Below, piece after piece: positions 29,698 through 38,451 of a stretch of DNA of 64,000 nucleotides; the stretch's first letter is position 1; each line of letters starts with the position of its first letter. Where the stretch lies: assembly GCA_016208015.1 (NCBI GenBank), contig JACQYW010000012.1, positions 1-64,000 of the forward strand, given 5' to 3'. A program made the translations under genes and the position numbers. This DNA comes from Nitrosomonadales bacterium (GTDB lineage: Bacteria; Pseudomonadota; Gammaproteobacteria; Burkholderiales; Gallionellaceae). Under the pieces are notes generated by a model. It was not told the DNA's origin, did not search any database, and saw nothing but the letters and a program-made list of their open reading frames with translations.

Positions 29698-32487
29698 TTA
29701 GCCCAGTTTCTTGCGCTGTGCCTGCAACTGTACCAGCGTGGTCCCGAACTCTTCCAGACGTTTCTTTTCCTGTTCCACCACGGCCGCCGGGGCGCGTGCG
29801 ACGAAACTCTCGTTGCCGAGCTTGGCGTTGGCCTTGGTGATCTCGTTGCTCAGGCGCGCGATCTCCTTGTCCAGACGCTCGCGCTCAGCGGCGATGTCGA
29901 TCTCCACCTTCAGCATCAGCTTGAAGGTGCCGACGATGGAAACCGGCGCATCGCCTTCGGGAAGTTTGGCGACGACCTGCACTTCGCTTAGCTTGCCGAG
30001 GCTGCTGATATAGGGGGCCAGCGCATTCAGCACCGTTGCATCGCCGGCCGCGATCAGCGGCACGCGTGCGGCGGGCGACAGGTTCATCTCGCTGCGCAGG
30101 CTGCGGCAGGCAGTGGTGAGTTCCTGCAGCAGCGCGATCTGTGCGAGGGCGGCTTGATCGATCTTGCTCGTATCGGCCTTGGGATAGGCTTGCAGCATGA
30201 TGCTGTCGCCTTTTGCATTCGCCATCGGTGCGACCGACTGCCACAACTCTTCGGTGATGAACGGGATGATCGGGTGCCCAAGGCGCAGGATGGTCTCCAG
30301 CACGCGCACCAGCGTGCGGCGGGTGGCGCGCTGCTGTGCTTCGCCGCCATTCAGTTGCACCTTGGCCAGCTCCACATACCAGTCGCAGTAGGTGTTCCAC
30401 ACCAGCTCGTATACCGCGCGGGCGGCCATGTCGAAACGGTAGTCGGCGAAATGCGTCGCCATCTCGGCCGCAGTTTTTTGCAATTCACTGATCATCCACT
30501 TGTCGGCAGCCGAGAATTCCAGCGGCAGCGATTCATCCTGGCCGACGTCCTTACCCTCACAATTCATCAGCACGAAGCGCGTGGCGTTCCACAGCTTGTT
30601 GCAGAAGTTGCGGTAGCCTTCGCAGCGCTGCATGTCGAACTTGATGTCGCGGCCGGGTGAGGCGAGCGAGGCGAAGGTGAAACGCAGTGCGTCGGTGCCG
30701 AAGGCGGGAATGCCTTCGGGGAATTCCCTGCGCGTGCGTTTCTCGATCTTCTCCGCATCCTTCGGGTTCATCAGGCCGGTGGTGCGCTTCTTCACCAGCT
30801 CTTCGATGCCGATGCCGTCGATCAGGTCGATGGGGTCGAGCACGTTACCCTTGGACTTGGACATCTTCTGGCCTTCCGCATCGCGGATCAGACCGTGCAC
30901 GTAAACGTCCTTGAACGGGATCTTGCCGGTGATGTGCTTGGTCATCATCACCATGCGCGCGACCCAGAAGAAGATGATGTCGAAGCCGGTGACCAGCACG
31001 GAAGAGGGCAGGTATTGCTTGACGAAAGTGTTCTGCGCGTCGAACGGCTTGTCTTCTTCCCAATCCAGTGTGGAGAACGGCCACAGCGCGGAGGAGAACC
31101 AGGTGTCGAGCACATCGTTGTCGCGGTCGAGTTGCCCTGCGTAACCGGCCTTGTCGGCGAGCTTGCGCGCTTCATCTGCATCGCGCGCGACGAATACTTC
31201 GCCGTTCACGCCGTACCATGCGGGGATCTGATGCCCCCACCACAGTTGGCGCGAGATGCACCAGTCCTGGATGTTGTTGAGCCACTGGTTGTAGGTGTTG
31301 ACCCAGTTCTCGGGGTGGAACTTGATCTCGCCGGAGCTCACGCATTCCAATGCCTGCTCGGTGATGGATTTGCCCTCGGGGCCAGCTTTGCTCATCGCCA
31401 CGAACCACTGGTCGGTGAGCATGGGTTCGATCACCACGCCGGTGCGGTCACCGCGCGGCACCTTGAGTTTGTGTTTGTCGGCCTTGATGAACAATCCAGC
31501 CGCTTCGAGGTCGGCACATATCTGCTTGCGCGCAGCGAAGCGATCCATGCCCTGGTATTGCCTGGGCGCGTGTTCGTTGATCTTCGCATCCAATGTCAGG
31601 ATGGAGATCATCTCCAACTTGTGGCGCTGTCCCACCGCATAGTCGTTGAAGTCATGCGCGGGCGTGACCTTCACCACGCCGGTGCCGAACTCCTTGTCCA
31701 CGTATTCGTCGGCAATGACGGGGATGGTGCGGTCGCACAGCGGCAACGTGACCTGTTTGCCGATGAGATGCTTGTAGCGCTCGTCTTCCGGATGCACCAT
31801 CACTGCGACGTCGCCCAGCATGGTCTCGGGGCGGGTGGTCGCAACCACCAGATGGCCGGAGCCGTCCGCCAGCGGATACTGGATGTGGTACATGAAACCG
31901 TCTTCTTCCTCCTGCACCACTTCGAGGTCGGAGACGGCGGTGTGCAGTTTCGGGTCCCAGTTCACCAGGCGCTTGCCGCGATAGATCAGGCCTTCGTTGA
32001 ACAGGCGCACGAAGGTTTCGGTGACGGTCTTGTTCAGCTTCGGGTCCATGGTGAAACGTTCGCGCGACCAATCGGGCGAGGTGCCGAGGCGGCGCATCTG
32101 CTGGGTGATGGTGTTGCCGGAATATTCCTTCCACTCCCACACTTTTTCGATGAACTTCTCGCGGCCGAGGTCGTGGCGCGAGATGCCCTGTGCGTCGAGT
32201 TGGCGTTCGACCACGATCTGCGTGGCGATGCCCGCGTGGTCGGTGCCCGGTTGCCACAGGGTGTTGTCCCCGCGCATGCGGTGGTAGCGCGTGAGCGCAT
32301 CCATCAGCGTCTGGTTGAAGCCGTGGCCCATGTGCAGCGTGCCGGTGACGTTGGGGGGCGGCAGCTGGATGCAGAAATTCTCTTTTTTCGAGGTATCGAG
32401 TCCGGCCTTGAAGTAGCCGGCGTTTTCCCAGGTCGGGTACCAGCGGGCTTCGATGTCTTTCGGGTCAAAACTTTTTGCGAGTTCCAT
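29698..32487 (-). CDS. valS: Valyl-tRNA synthetase
   Basis: 929 aa, normal length. Class I signatures are [13 protein letters not shown] (HIGH motif at 52-55) and [14 protein letters not shown] (KMSKS). The editing domain lies between, and the C-terminal coiled-coil arm ([19 protein letters not shown]) is present. Charges tRNA-Val in the cytoplasm. It ends the pepA-holC-hypothetical-valS series on the - strand. Confidence 0.98.
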   Translation of the reverse strand: MELAKSFDPKDIEARWYPTWENAGYFKAGLDTSKKENFCIQLPPPNVTGTLHMGHGFNQTLMDALTRYHRMRGDNTLWQPGTDHAGIATQIVVERQLDAQGISRHDLGREKFIEKVWEWKEYSGNTITQQMRRLGTSPDWSRERFTMDPKLNKTVTETFVRLFNEGLIYRGKRLVNWDPKLHTAVSDLEVVQEEEDGFMYHIQYPLADGSGHLVVATTRPETMLGDVAVMVHPEDERYKHLIGKQVTLPLCDRTIPVIADEYVDKEFGTGVVKVTPAHDFNDYAVGQRHKLEMISILTLDAKINEHAPRQYQGMDRFAARKQICADLEAAGLFIKADKHKLKVPRGDRTGVVIEPMLTDQWFVAMSKAGPEGKSITEQALECVSSGEIKFHPENWVNTYNQWLNNIQDWCISRQLWWGHQIPAWYGVNGEVFVARDADEARKLADKAGYAGQLDRDNDVLDTWFSSALWPFSTLDWEEDKPFDAQNTFVKQYLPSSVLVTGFDIIFFWVARMVMMTKHITGKIPFKDVYVHGLIRDAEGQKMSKSKGNVLDPIDLIDGIGIEELVKKRTTGLMNPKDAEKIEKRTRREFPEGIPAFGTDALRFTFASLASPGRDIKFDMQRCEGYRNFCNKLWNATRFVLMNCEGKDVGQDESLPLEFSAADKWMISELQKTAAEMATHFADYRFDMAARAVYELVWNTYCDWYVELAKVQLNGGEAQQRATRRTLVRVLETILRLGHPIIPFITEELWQSVAPMANAKGDSIMLQAYPKADTSKIDQAALAQIALLQELTTACRSLRSEMNLSPAARVPLIAAGDATVLNALAPYISSLGKLSEVQVVAKLPEGDAPVSIVGTFKLMLKVEIDIAAERERLDKEIARLSNEITKANAKLGNESFVARAPAAVVEQEKKRLEEFGTTLVQLQAQRKKLG

Positions 32488-32561
32488 TGCGGTCTTTTCG
32501 GGGAATGCGGGGTTCTAAAGAGGGCGGGATTATACCCGAGGCCGCCGCCGCATCGGGGCGA

Positions 32562-32858
32562 CTAGCGTGGTTTGACGGTATCGCTGATGAGGTCGGGCAG
32601 TGCGGCACGTACTTGCTGCATGGCCTTCTTCCAGCGCGCCTCGGAGCGCGAGCCGATGGCTTCGCGCAGCTTTGCTTCGAGTTCGGGAAAGAGTTGCTCG
32701 GCCAGTTGCCGGCATTGTTCGTCGTTGAGCGGGAATGGACGTTTGCCGGCAGCCGTTTTGGAGTTGACTGCGTCGGTCAGCGTCGGCAGATCGAGTACGG
32801 TGCCATCCGCCTTCTCGGTCAGGATGGGGAGCAGGTCATGGTTGATGTGCGACCTCAT
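32562..32858 (-). CDS. Conserved hypothetical protein between holC and valS
   Basis: 98 aa, mostly helical and charged. It overlaps the holC stop by 4 nt, so it is coupled to it. Its position between holC and valS and the motif PFPLNDEQCRQLAEQLFPELEAKLREAI suggest a conserved betaproteobacterial family, but no function is recognised. Confidence 0.75.
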   Translation of the reverse strand: MRSHINHDLLPILTEKADGTVLDLPTLTDAVNSKTAAGKRPFPLNDEQCRQLAEQLFPELEAKLREAIGSRSEARWKKAMQQVRAALPDLISDTVKPR

Positions 32859-33274
32859 GCTTTGCTCAGGTCGAAATGGCGCAACTCATAGCCGCGGTCC
32901 TTGTAGAACTTGTAACGCTCGCGGCCAAGCCTGGCATCGGCATCATCCAGACTGACGATCTCGATGACGCGATCGAAACGGCTGAAGAACGGCAGGCACT
33001 CGTCATGCAGGCTGATCAGCAGCTCGGAATGTGGAAAGTTCTCGTCGCGGCCGATGACCACGGGCATGGTCGCCGCATCGGCCTCCTGGCTGTGGCAATG
33101 CGGCATGAAAGCGGTAGCGGGGAAGTGCCACAGCAGCTTGTCCAGCTTGTCGGCGGTGCTGTCGTCCGGCGCGTGCAGCAGCACGCGCAGGCCGTTCTGC
33201 ATCGCCTTGTGGCTAAGCTGGCAAGCGGTGCGCAGCTTGTCTTCCGAGCCGGTGTAGAAATCGACTTTGGTCAC
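32855..33274 (-). CDS. holC: DNA polymerase III subunit chi
   Basis: 139 aa from a GTG start overlapping the pepA stop (GTGA). The family pattern is clear: TKVDFYTGSEDKLRTACQLSHKA at the start and RERYKFYKDRGYELRHFDL at the end. Chi links the clamp loader to single-strand-binding protein. The open frame continues far upstream across pepA but that part is only a shadow. The pepA-holC-valS order is common in proteobacteria. Confidence 0.95.
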   Translation of the reverse strand: MTKVDFYTGSEDKLRTACQLSHKAMQNGLRVLLHAPDDSTADKLDKLLWHFPATAFMPHCHSQEADAATMPVVIGRDENFPHSELLISLHDECLPFFSRFDRVIEIVSLDDADARLGRERYKFYKDRGYELRHFDLSKA

Positions 33275-34758
33275 TTGGATGCCGTGCGGTTGATGAGGTA
33301 CTGCGTGAGCAGCGGCACCGGGCGTCCGGTCGCGCCCTTCTCCTTGCCGGATTTCCAGGCCGTGCCGGCGATGTCCAAGTGCGCCCAGCGGTAGTCCTTG
33401 GTGAAGCGCGCCAGGAAGCAGGCGGCGGTGATCGTGCCGCCCGCGCGGCCGCCGATGTTCGCCATGTCGGCGAAGTTGCTGTCGAGCAGCGGCTGGTAGT
33501 CCTCCCACAGCGGCAGTTGCCAGACGCGGTCGTGCGATTGTTCGCCCGCGGCGATCAGTTCCCCGGCGAGTTTGTCTTCGTTGCTGAACATGCCGCTGGC
33601 CACATGGCCCAGCGCGATCACGCAGGCGCCGGTCAGCGTGGCGATGTCGATGACGGTGTCCGGGTTGAACTTCTTCGAGTAGGTCAGCGCATCGCACAGG
33701 ATCAGACGGCCTTCGGCGTCGGTGTTCAATATCTCGATGGTCTGGCCGGACATGGAAGTGACGATGTCGCCGGGCTTGGTGGCGCGGCCGCCAGGCATGT
33801 TCTCGCAGGTCGGGATGACGCCGACCACGTTGAGCTTCAGTCCCATCTCGGCGATCGCTTGCAGGGTGCCGAGCACGCTGGCTGCGCCGCACATGTCGTA
33901 CTTCATCTCGTCCATCTCGGCACCCGGCTTGAGCGAGATGCCACCGGTGTCGAAAGTGATGCCCTTGCCGACCAGCACGATGGGCTTCTGCGTCTTGGCG
34001 GCACCGTAGTATTCCATGGTGATCAGCTTGGCCGGCTGTTCGCTGCCGCGTGTGACGGACAGCAGGGAACCCATGCCCAGCTTCTGCATGGTCTTCTCGT
34101 CCAGCACGGTGGTCTTGATGCCTGTGTGCGCTTTGCCCAGCGCCAGCGCCTTGGCGGCGAGGTAGCTCGGGGTGCAGATGTTGCCCGGCAGGTTGCCCAG
34201 CGTCTTGGTGAGTTCCATGCCATGTGCAGTGGCGGCGGCCTGCTCCACTGCGGTCTTCAGCGCGGCGACAGGTTTTTCCAGCGAGGCGAAGGTGATGCTC
34301 TTCAGCGTGGCCGGTTTGGCCGGTTTGCTCTTCATGCCGTCGGCACGGAAGGCCTGTTCGGCGGCGTTGAACACGGCTTGCTTGATGACCCAAGCGGCAT
34401 CCTTGCCGACACCTTCATCGACGATGAAGAGCGTTGCGTCCTTGGCCGGGGTGGCGTTCAATGCCTTGAACGTCGCACTCAATATTTCGAGGCTGGTCTT
34501 GTTGTTGAGTTCGCTGGCCTTGCCCAAGCCGACCAGCAGTACGCGTTCGGACAAGACGCCGGGCAGCTTGTGCAACAGCAGCGTGGAGGCGGCCTTGCCG
34601 CTCATGTCGCCGCGCGCGATGAGGTCGCTGAGCGCGTGCTTGGCAGCCTTGTCGAGCGCCTGTGCCGCCCTCGACAACTTGCCGCCATCGAACACGCCGA
34701 CCACCACGCAACCGCTCTTCAGTTTTTCCGGACTGCCTTGTTTTATGCTAAATTCCAC
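33271..34758 (-). CDS. pepA: Leucyl aminopeptidase (M17)
   Basis: 495 aa. C-terminal catalytic domain with the M17 signature NTDAEGRLIL, KGITFDTGGISLKP metal/lysine site and GAASVLGTL. Releases N-terminal residues from peptides; PepA in E. coli also binds DNA. It is divergent from lptF with only 34 nt between, the same arrangement as in E. coli. Confidence 0.97.
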   Translation of the reverse strand: MEFSIKQGSPEKLKSGCVVVGVFDGGKLSRAAQALDKAAKHALSDLIARGDMSGKAASTLLLHKLPGVLSERVLLVGLGKASELNNKTSLEILSATFKALNATPAKDATLFIVDEGVGKDAAWVIKQAVFNAAEQAFRADGMKSKPAKPATLKSITFASLEKPVAALKTAVEQAAATAHGMELTKTLGNLPGNICTPSYLAAKALALGKAHTGIKTTVLDEKTMQKLGMGSLLSVTRGSEQPAKLITMEYYGAAKTQKPIVLVGKGITFDTGGISLKPGAEMDEMKYDMCGAASVLGTLQAIAEMGLKLNVVGVIPTCENMPGGRATKPGDIVTSMSGQTIEILNTDAEGRLILCDALTYSKKFNPDTVIDIATLTGACVIALGHVASGMFSNEDKLAGELIAAGEQSHDRVWQLPLWEDYQPLLDSNFADMANIGGRAGGTITAACFLARFTKDYRWAHLDIAGTAWKSGKEKGATGRPVPLLTQYLINRTASK

Positions 34759-34792
34759 GCGCTTCTCCTCATTGATCTCTAAATTGTCCCTG

Positions 34793-35926
34793 ATGACGGA
34801 TTATCCGCAATCCCAAGCACTAAAGTCAAAGAAGCCGCGCCTGCATGGCGTCTTCTTCTGGTCACTGGTGCGCGAGTTCGCCAGCACGGGATTGCTGGTG
34901 TCCTCCATTCTGCTAAGTATCGTGGTGCTGACGCAGTTGATCCGTCTGCTGGGCGAATCGGTCAGCGGCCTGCTGGTAGTGGAGGGAGTGCTGGCGATGC
35001 TGGGCTTCGGTGCGCTGAATTACTTGCCGGTGCTGCTTTCCATCAGCCTGTTCCTTTCGATATTGTTGACACTGACACGCTGTTATCGCGACAGCGAGAT
35101 GGTGGTGTGGTTCTCCTCTGGTATGGGATTGTCGCACTGGGTGCGTCCGGTATTGGGCTATGCCATCCCGGTGGTCGCGGTGATCGCGCTGCTGAGTCTG
35201 GTACTTACACCTTGGGCGCTTACAAAGGCGGAAGAGTACAAACGCAGACTGGATAGCCGTGACGAGGTGTCCAGGGCGACGCCCGGCCTGTTCCGCGAAT
35301 CCAAACAGGCTGACAGGGTGTACTTCCTGGAAGAGGTGGATACGGAACGAAAACGTGTCGGCAACATCTTCGTGCGGTCGGTGCAAAACGGCAAGGAAGG
35401 CACGATGGTGGCCAAGGAGGGGTATCAGGAAGCCGCACCGAATGGCGACCGTTTCCTGGTGATGCTCAACGGGACCCGTTATGAGGGCGTCCCCGGCCAG
35501 GCAGATTTCAAGATTGTCGAGTTCGAGCGGTATGCCATGCGCATCGAGCCGGTCGAGCTGCGGCGCGAGACGCCCAATCTCAGGAGCCGGCCTACCCGAT
35601 ACCTGATAAAGAATCCCACGACATGGAATATGTCGGAGCTGGAGTGGCGCATCGGTTTGCCCGTCAGCGCCTTGATCCTGGCGTTGTTGGCGATCCCCTT
35701 GAGTTATGTGAATCCGCGCGCCGGACGCTCGCTCAATATGATCATCGCCGTGGTGATCTATATGTTCTATAACAACATGATCAGCGTGACCAACTCATGG
35801 GTCGGGCAGGGGAAGATCGGTGCAGTCCCCGGTTTGCTGGGCATCCATCTGTTCATGGTTGCGGTGATGCTGGTGATGTTCTATCACCGCATGTCGGTTT
35901 CCCCATGGAGCCGGATACGCAAATGA
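34793..35926 (+). CDS. lptF: LPS export permease LptF
   Basis: 377 aa from the ATG at 34793; the frame is open further left but that part is a shadow of pepA. YjgP/YjgQ-family inner-membrane protein with three N-terminal helices, a periplasmic beta-jellyroll (about 150-270) and three C-terminal helices. With LptG and LptB2 it extracts LPS from the inner membrane. The stop overlaps the lptG start by ATGA. Confidence 0.95.
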   Translation: MTDYPQSQALKSKKPRLHGVFFWSLVREFASTGLLVSSILLSIVVLTQLIRLLGESVSGLLVVEGVLAMLGFGALNYLPVLLSISLFLSILLTLTRCYRDSEMVVWFSSGMGLSHWVRPVLGYAIPVVAVIALLSLVLTPWALTKAEEYKRRLDSRDEVSRATPGLFRESKQADRVYFLEEVDTERKRVGNIFVRSVQNGKEGTMVAKEGYQEAAPNGDRFLVMLNGTRYEGVPGQADFKIVEFERYAMRIEPVELRRETPNLRSRPTRYLIKNPTTWNMSELEWRIGLPVSALILALLAIPLSYVNPRAGRSLNMIIAVVIYMFYNNMISVTNSWVGQGKIGAVPGLLGIHLFMVAVMLVMFYHRMSVSPWSRIRK

Positions 35927-36999
35927 AACTGCTTACCCGATATCTGGCGCGCGAGATCTATTCCAGCATCCTGCTGGTGTTTGCGGCACTGATCATGCTG
36001 TTTGCGCTGCTTGATCTGGTTCGCGAGCTGAACGATATGGGGCAGGGCAGCTACAGTCTCGGTTATGTCATGCTGTTTGTCGTGCTCACCATACCGGGCC
36101 ATATCTACGAGCTGTTTCCGGTCGCGGTGCTGATCGGCACCATCTTTGCCATGGTGCAGATGGCGGCCAATTCCGAGTTGACCGTATATCGCAGTTCTGG
36201 GGTTTCAATAAAGATGATGGTGAAGGCGCTGACTTTGATCGGGGCACCCCTGATGCTGCTGTGCTTTCTTAGCGGCGAGTTCATCGCCCCGCCGAGTGAA
36301 AAATTGGCGCAGCAGATCAAGCTGAAAGCCCAGAACATGCAGGTTTCGATGAAGGAGTTCCGTTCGGGCGTGTGGGTGAAAGACGAGCGCAGTTTTGTCA
36401 ACGTGAAGGGTGTGTTGCCGGACACCTCTTTGATGGGAGTCAGCATCTATGAGTTCGATGCCGACTATCACCTGAGCAGAATCATCGGAGCGGAACATGC
36501 GGTCTTCCTTGGGGAGGGGATGTGGGAATTGCAGCGGGTAAAGCAGACCAGTTTCAACGAACGGGTCGCTACAGTCGATTTGCGCAACAGTGCGGAGTGG
36601 CGTTCATCCCTGAATCCCGACATCCTCAGCGTGCTGCTGGTCGTGCCCGAACAGATGTCGGCATGGCATCTTTTTCAATATACCGAACATCTTCGCGAGA
36701 ATCACCAGAAGACCGGGCGTTACGAGATCGCCATGTGGAACAAGCTGGTCTACCCGTTTGCCGTGCTGGTGATGATGTTGCTGGCCTTGCCGTTCTCGGC
36801 CTACCAGCGGCGCGAGGGCGGTATCAGCGGCAAGATATTCATGGGTATCGTGCTGGGCCTGAGTTTCCATTTCATCGGCAGGCTGTTCGCCAATATGGGC
36901 GCCTTGAACGACTGGTCGCCGCTGTTGAGCGCCACAGCGATGAGCTGGCTGTTCCTGGGGCTGGCGATGTGGATGCTCTGGCGCACCGAGCGCCGATGA
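35923..36999 (+). CDS. lptG: LPS export permease LptG
   Basis: 358 aa, same fold as LptF: MKLLTRYLAREIYSSILLVF is the typical start, helices lie at about 12-30, 60-80 and 100-120, the jellyroll is in the middle, and a C-terminal bundle includes NKLVYPFAVLVMMLLALPF. Coupled to lptF by ATGA. Converges with the DUF3106 gene, with a 1-nt gap. Confidence 0.95.
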   Translation: MKLLTRYLAREIYSSILLVFAALIMLFALLDLVRELNDMGQGSYSLGYVMLFVVLTIPGHIYELFPVAVLIGTIFAMVQMAANSELTVYRSSGVSIKMMVKALTLIGAPLMLLCFLSGEFIAPPSEKLAQQIKLKAQNMQVSMKEFRSGVWVKDERSFVNVKGVLPDTSLMGVSIYEFDADYHLSRIIGAEHAVFLGEGMWELQRVKQTSFNERVATVDLRNSAEWRSSLNPDILSVLLVVPEQMSAWHLFQYTEHLRENHQKTGRYEIAMWNKLVYPFAVLVMMLLALPFSAYQRREGGISGKIFMGIVLGLSFHFIGRLFANMGALNDWSPLLSATAMSWLFLGLAMWMLWRTERR

Positions 37000-37000
37000 T

Positions 37001-37420
37001 TCAGCGCGAGGGAATGCCCGGCTGAACTGCGCTGGCCGCCCCGGCAGCCTGTTGTTCGCGCACCATCTGTTTGACTGCTTCGCGTTTCTCGGCGGGCACC
37101 CTGCTGAACGCCTGGTATTTCTCTCTTGCGCGGGTGCGCTGTTCCGGCGTCAGCCTGCTCCACTTGTCGATCTGCTCGTGCAGGCGTTGTTGCTTCTCCG
37201 GGCTGAGCGTGGGGTAGCGCCTGGCGATGCCAAGCAGATTGTGCTGTTCTTCTTCGGGCAGTGCGTTCCAGGAATTGGCGAACGGGGCAAGGATGTCTTG
37301 CTGTTGGGTGCTCAGTTTTTCCCAGCTCTGCGCGAAGGCCGATAACGGCAGCGCCGACAGCGCAAAACCGAACAGCAGGAAGCGGAAGAGGGAAAGCGTG
37401 CGTTCAATCGACATAGACAT
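37001..37420 (-). CDS. DUF3106 exported protein
   Basis: 139 aa using the second ATG (37420); ATGs at 37435 and 37414 are alternatives. Signal peptide ending SAFAQ, then a charged helical region with LSPEKQQRLHEQIDKWSRLTPEQRTRAREKY, the DUF3106 pattern. Function unknown; the repeated L-x-P-E-Q helices recall CpxP/Spy-like periplasmic proteins. Third gene of a sigma factor operon, overlapping the DUF3619 gene. Confidence 0.85.
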   Translation of the reverse strand: MSMSIERTLSLFRFLLFGFALSALPLSAFAQSWEKLSTQQQDILAPFANSWNALPEEEQHNLLGIARRYPTLSPEKQQRLHEQIDKWSRLTPEQRTRAREKYQAFSRVPAEKREAVKQMVREQQAAGAASAVQPGIPSR

Positions 37421-37739
37421 CGACCGGCATCTCATCCGTCAGGATGGCGATATCGATATTGCCGTGATTGCGCTCGTGGACGTGATGCTGAAAGGCCAGG
37501 TTGGCCAACAGTACAGTCGCAACAAGGGCTGCGACGCCCCAGCTAAGCGCGCGCCTGGAGAGTTGCAGGTGGCCGAACAGCACACCGTCCCGGTTCGGCC
37601 GGAAGGAGGGGGCAACCCGCTGGTATTGCAGTGCGTGCTGTCGGGCAAGCCGGAGTTCATCCAATGTGCCGCGTTCCAGCTTGCCGGCAGAGCGGTCAAG
37701 CTGGCGCGCTATCTCCCGATGGTTCAGTTTGATGTTCAT
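37404..37739 (-). CDS. DUF3619 membrane protein, candidate anti-sigma factor
   Basis: 111 aa from the ATG overlapping the sigma factor stop (ATGA). A cytoplasmic N-terminal half of about 60 residues, one transmembrane helix (about 67-83, LSWGVAALVATVLLANLAF), then a short periplasmic tail. The topology and position right after an ECF-type sigma gene suit an anti-sigma factor, but this is inference; the family is listed as DUF3619. Confidence 0.8.
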   Translation of the reverse strand: MNIKLNHREIARQLDRSAGKLERGTLDELRLARQHALQYQRVAPSFRPNRDGVLFGHLQLSRRALSWGVAALVATVLLANLAFQHHVHERNHGNIDIAILTDEMPVDVYVD

Positions 37740-38299
37740 GCCAGGTCTATGCCTCGTTTCTTCAGTATCGCGGAAAGCGCGTGCGTGGCGCGGGAACAGT
37801 GGGTTTTCACGCTGCCTTCCGAACACCCCATGGCGGTGGCTGTCTCCGCCGTATCCAGTTCCTCCCAATAACGCAGCAGAAAGGCTTCCCGTTGACGGGG
37901 GGCTAGCTGCATCAGGGCTTCCTCGATGATCCTGAGCAGTTGGGTCTGTTGTAAGGCGTCTTCGGGTTCGGCGCTCCGGCCGTCCTTGTTCTGCAAAGTG
38001 TCGAGCGGGTCGAAGTCCTCCTCTTCATTCTGCGGGGTAAACGAGGAAAACAGCGTGGTCCAGAGTGAGCGCACCTTCTGGCGGCGGTAATGGTCGCGGA
38101 TGGTGTTCTGCAGGATGCGCTGGAACAGCATGGGGAACTCGTCCGCCGGGCGGTCGCCGTAGTTCCCGGCAAGTTTCATCATGGCATCCTGCACGATATC
38201 CAGGGCCACATGCTCGTCGCGTACGGCGAACTGCGCCTGTTTCCAGGCACGGCGCTCTACCCGGGCAAGGAATTCGGAAAGTTGCTGTGGCGTGGACAG
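37736..38299 (-). CDS. ECF-type RNA polymerase sigma factor, probable CTG start
   Basis: Region 2 (VALDIVQDAMMKLAG, FQRILQNTIRDHYRRQKV) and region 4 (LAPRQREAFLLRYWEELDTAETATAMGCSEGSVKTH) are clear. The first conventional start, GTG at 38209, would remove the opening of region 2. The frame is open further upstream and encodes LSTPQQLSEFLARVERRAWKQ, which fits the family N-terminus. The only candidate start there is CTG at 38299, 8 nt after AGGGAG. From CTG the protein is 187 aa. Operon: sigma, DUF3619, DUF3106. Confidence 0.8.
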   Translation of the reverse strand: MSTPQQLSEFLARVERRAWKQAQFAVRDEHVALDIVQDAMMKLAGNYGDRPADEFPMLFQRILQNTIRDHYRRQKVRSLWTTLFSSFTPQNEEEDFDPLDTLQNKDGRSAEPEDALQQTQLLRIIEEALMQLAPRQREAFLLRYWEELDTAETATAMGCSEGSVKTHCSRATHALSAILKKRGIDLA

Positions 38300-38384
38300 A
38301 TCGAAGGCTCCCTGACGGTGGGGGCGGATACTAGCAAATTCATGCTCCGACTAGGGATTTTGCCCTTTTCGGGACGTTTCGGGG

Positions 38385-38413
38385 TTGACCAAAACGTCGC
38401 CAGCCTTTATCTT
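38385..38413 (+). promoter_or_regulatory. Sigma-70 promoter of ilvB
   Basis: TTGACC (38385-38390), 17-bp spacer and TATCTT (38408-38413) lie 39 nt before the ilvB ATG. The short leader leaves no room for a peptide attenuator. The divergent sigma factor gene starts within about 90 nt. Confidence 0.65.
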
Positions 38414-38451
38414 GCGCGGTCTTTCTTTGATTTATCTAGGGTAGTGGGTTC

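Noticed and set aside
33275..34393. Long - strand frame continuing upstream of holC
   Set aside because: It is a shifted frame of pepA; the chi subunit starts at the GTG at 33274.
38299..38451. Attenuator or T-box leader for ilvBHC
   Set aside because: The predicted start leaves only about 30 nt of leader and no branched-chain codon run or T-box features are visible.
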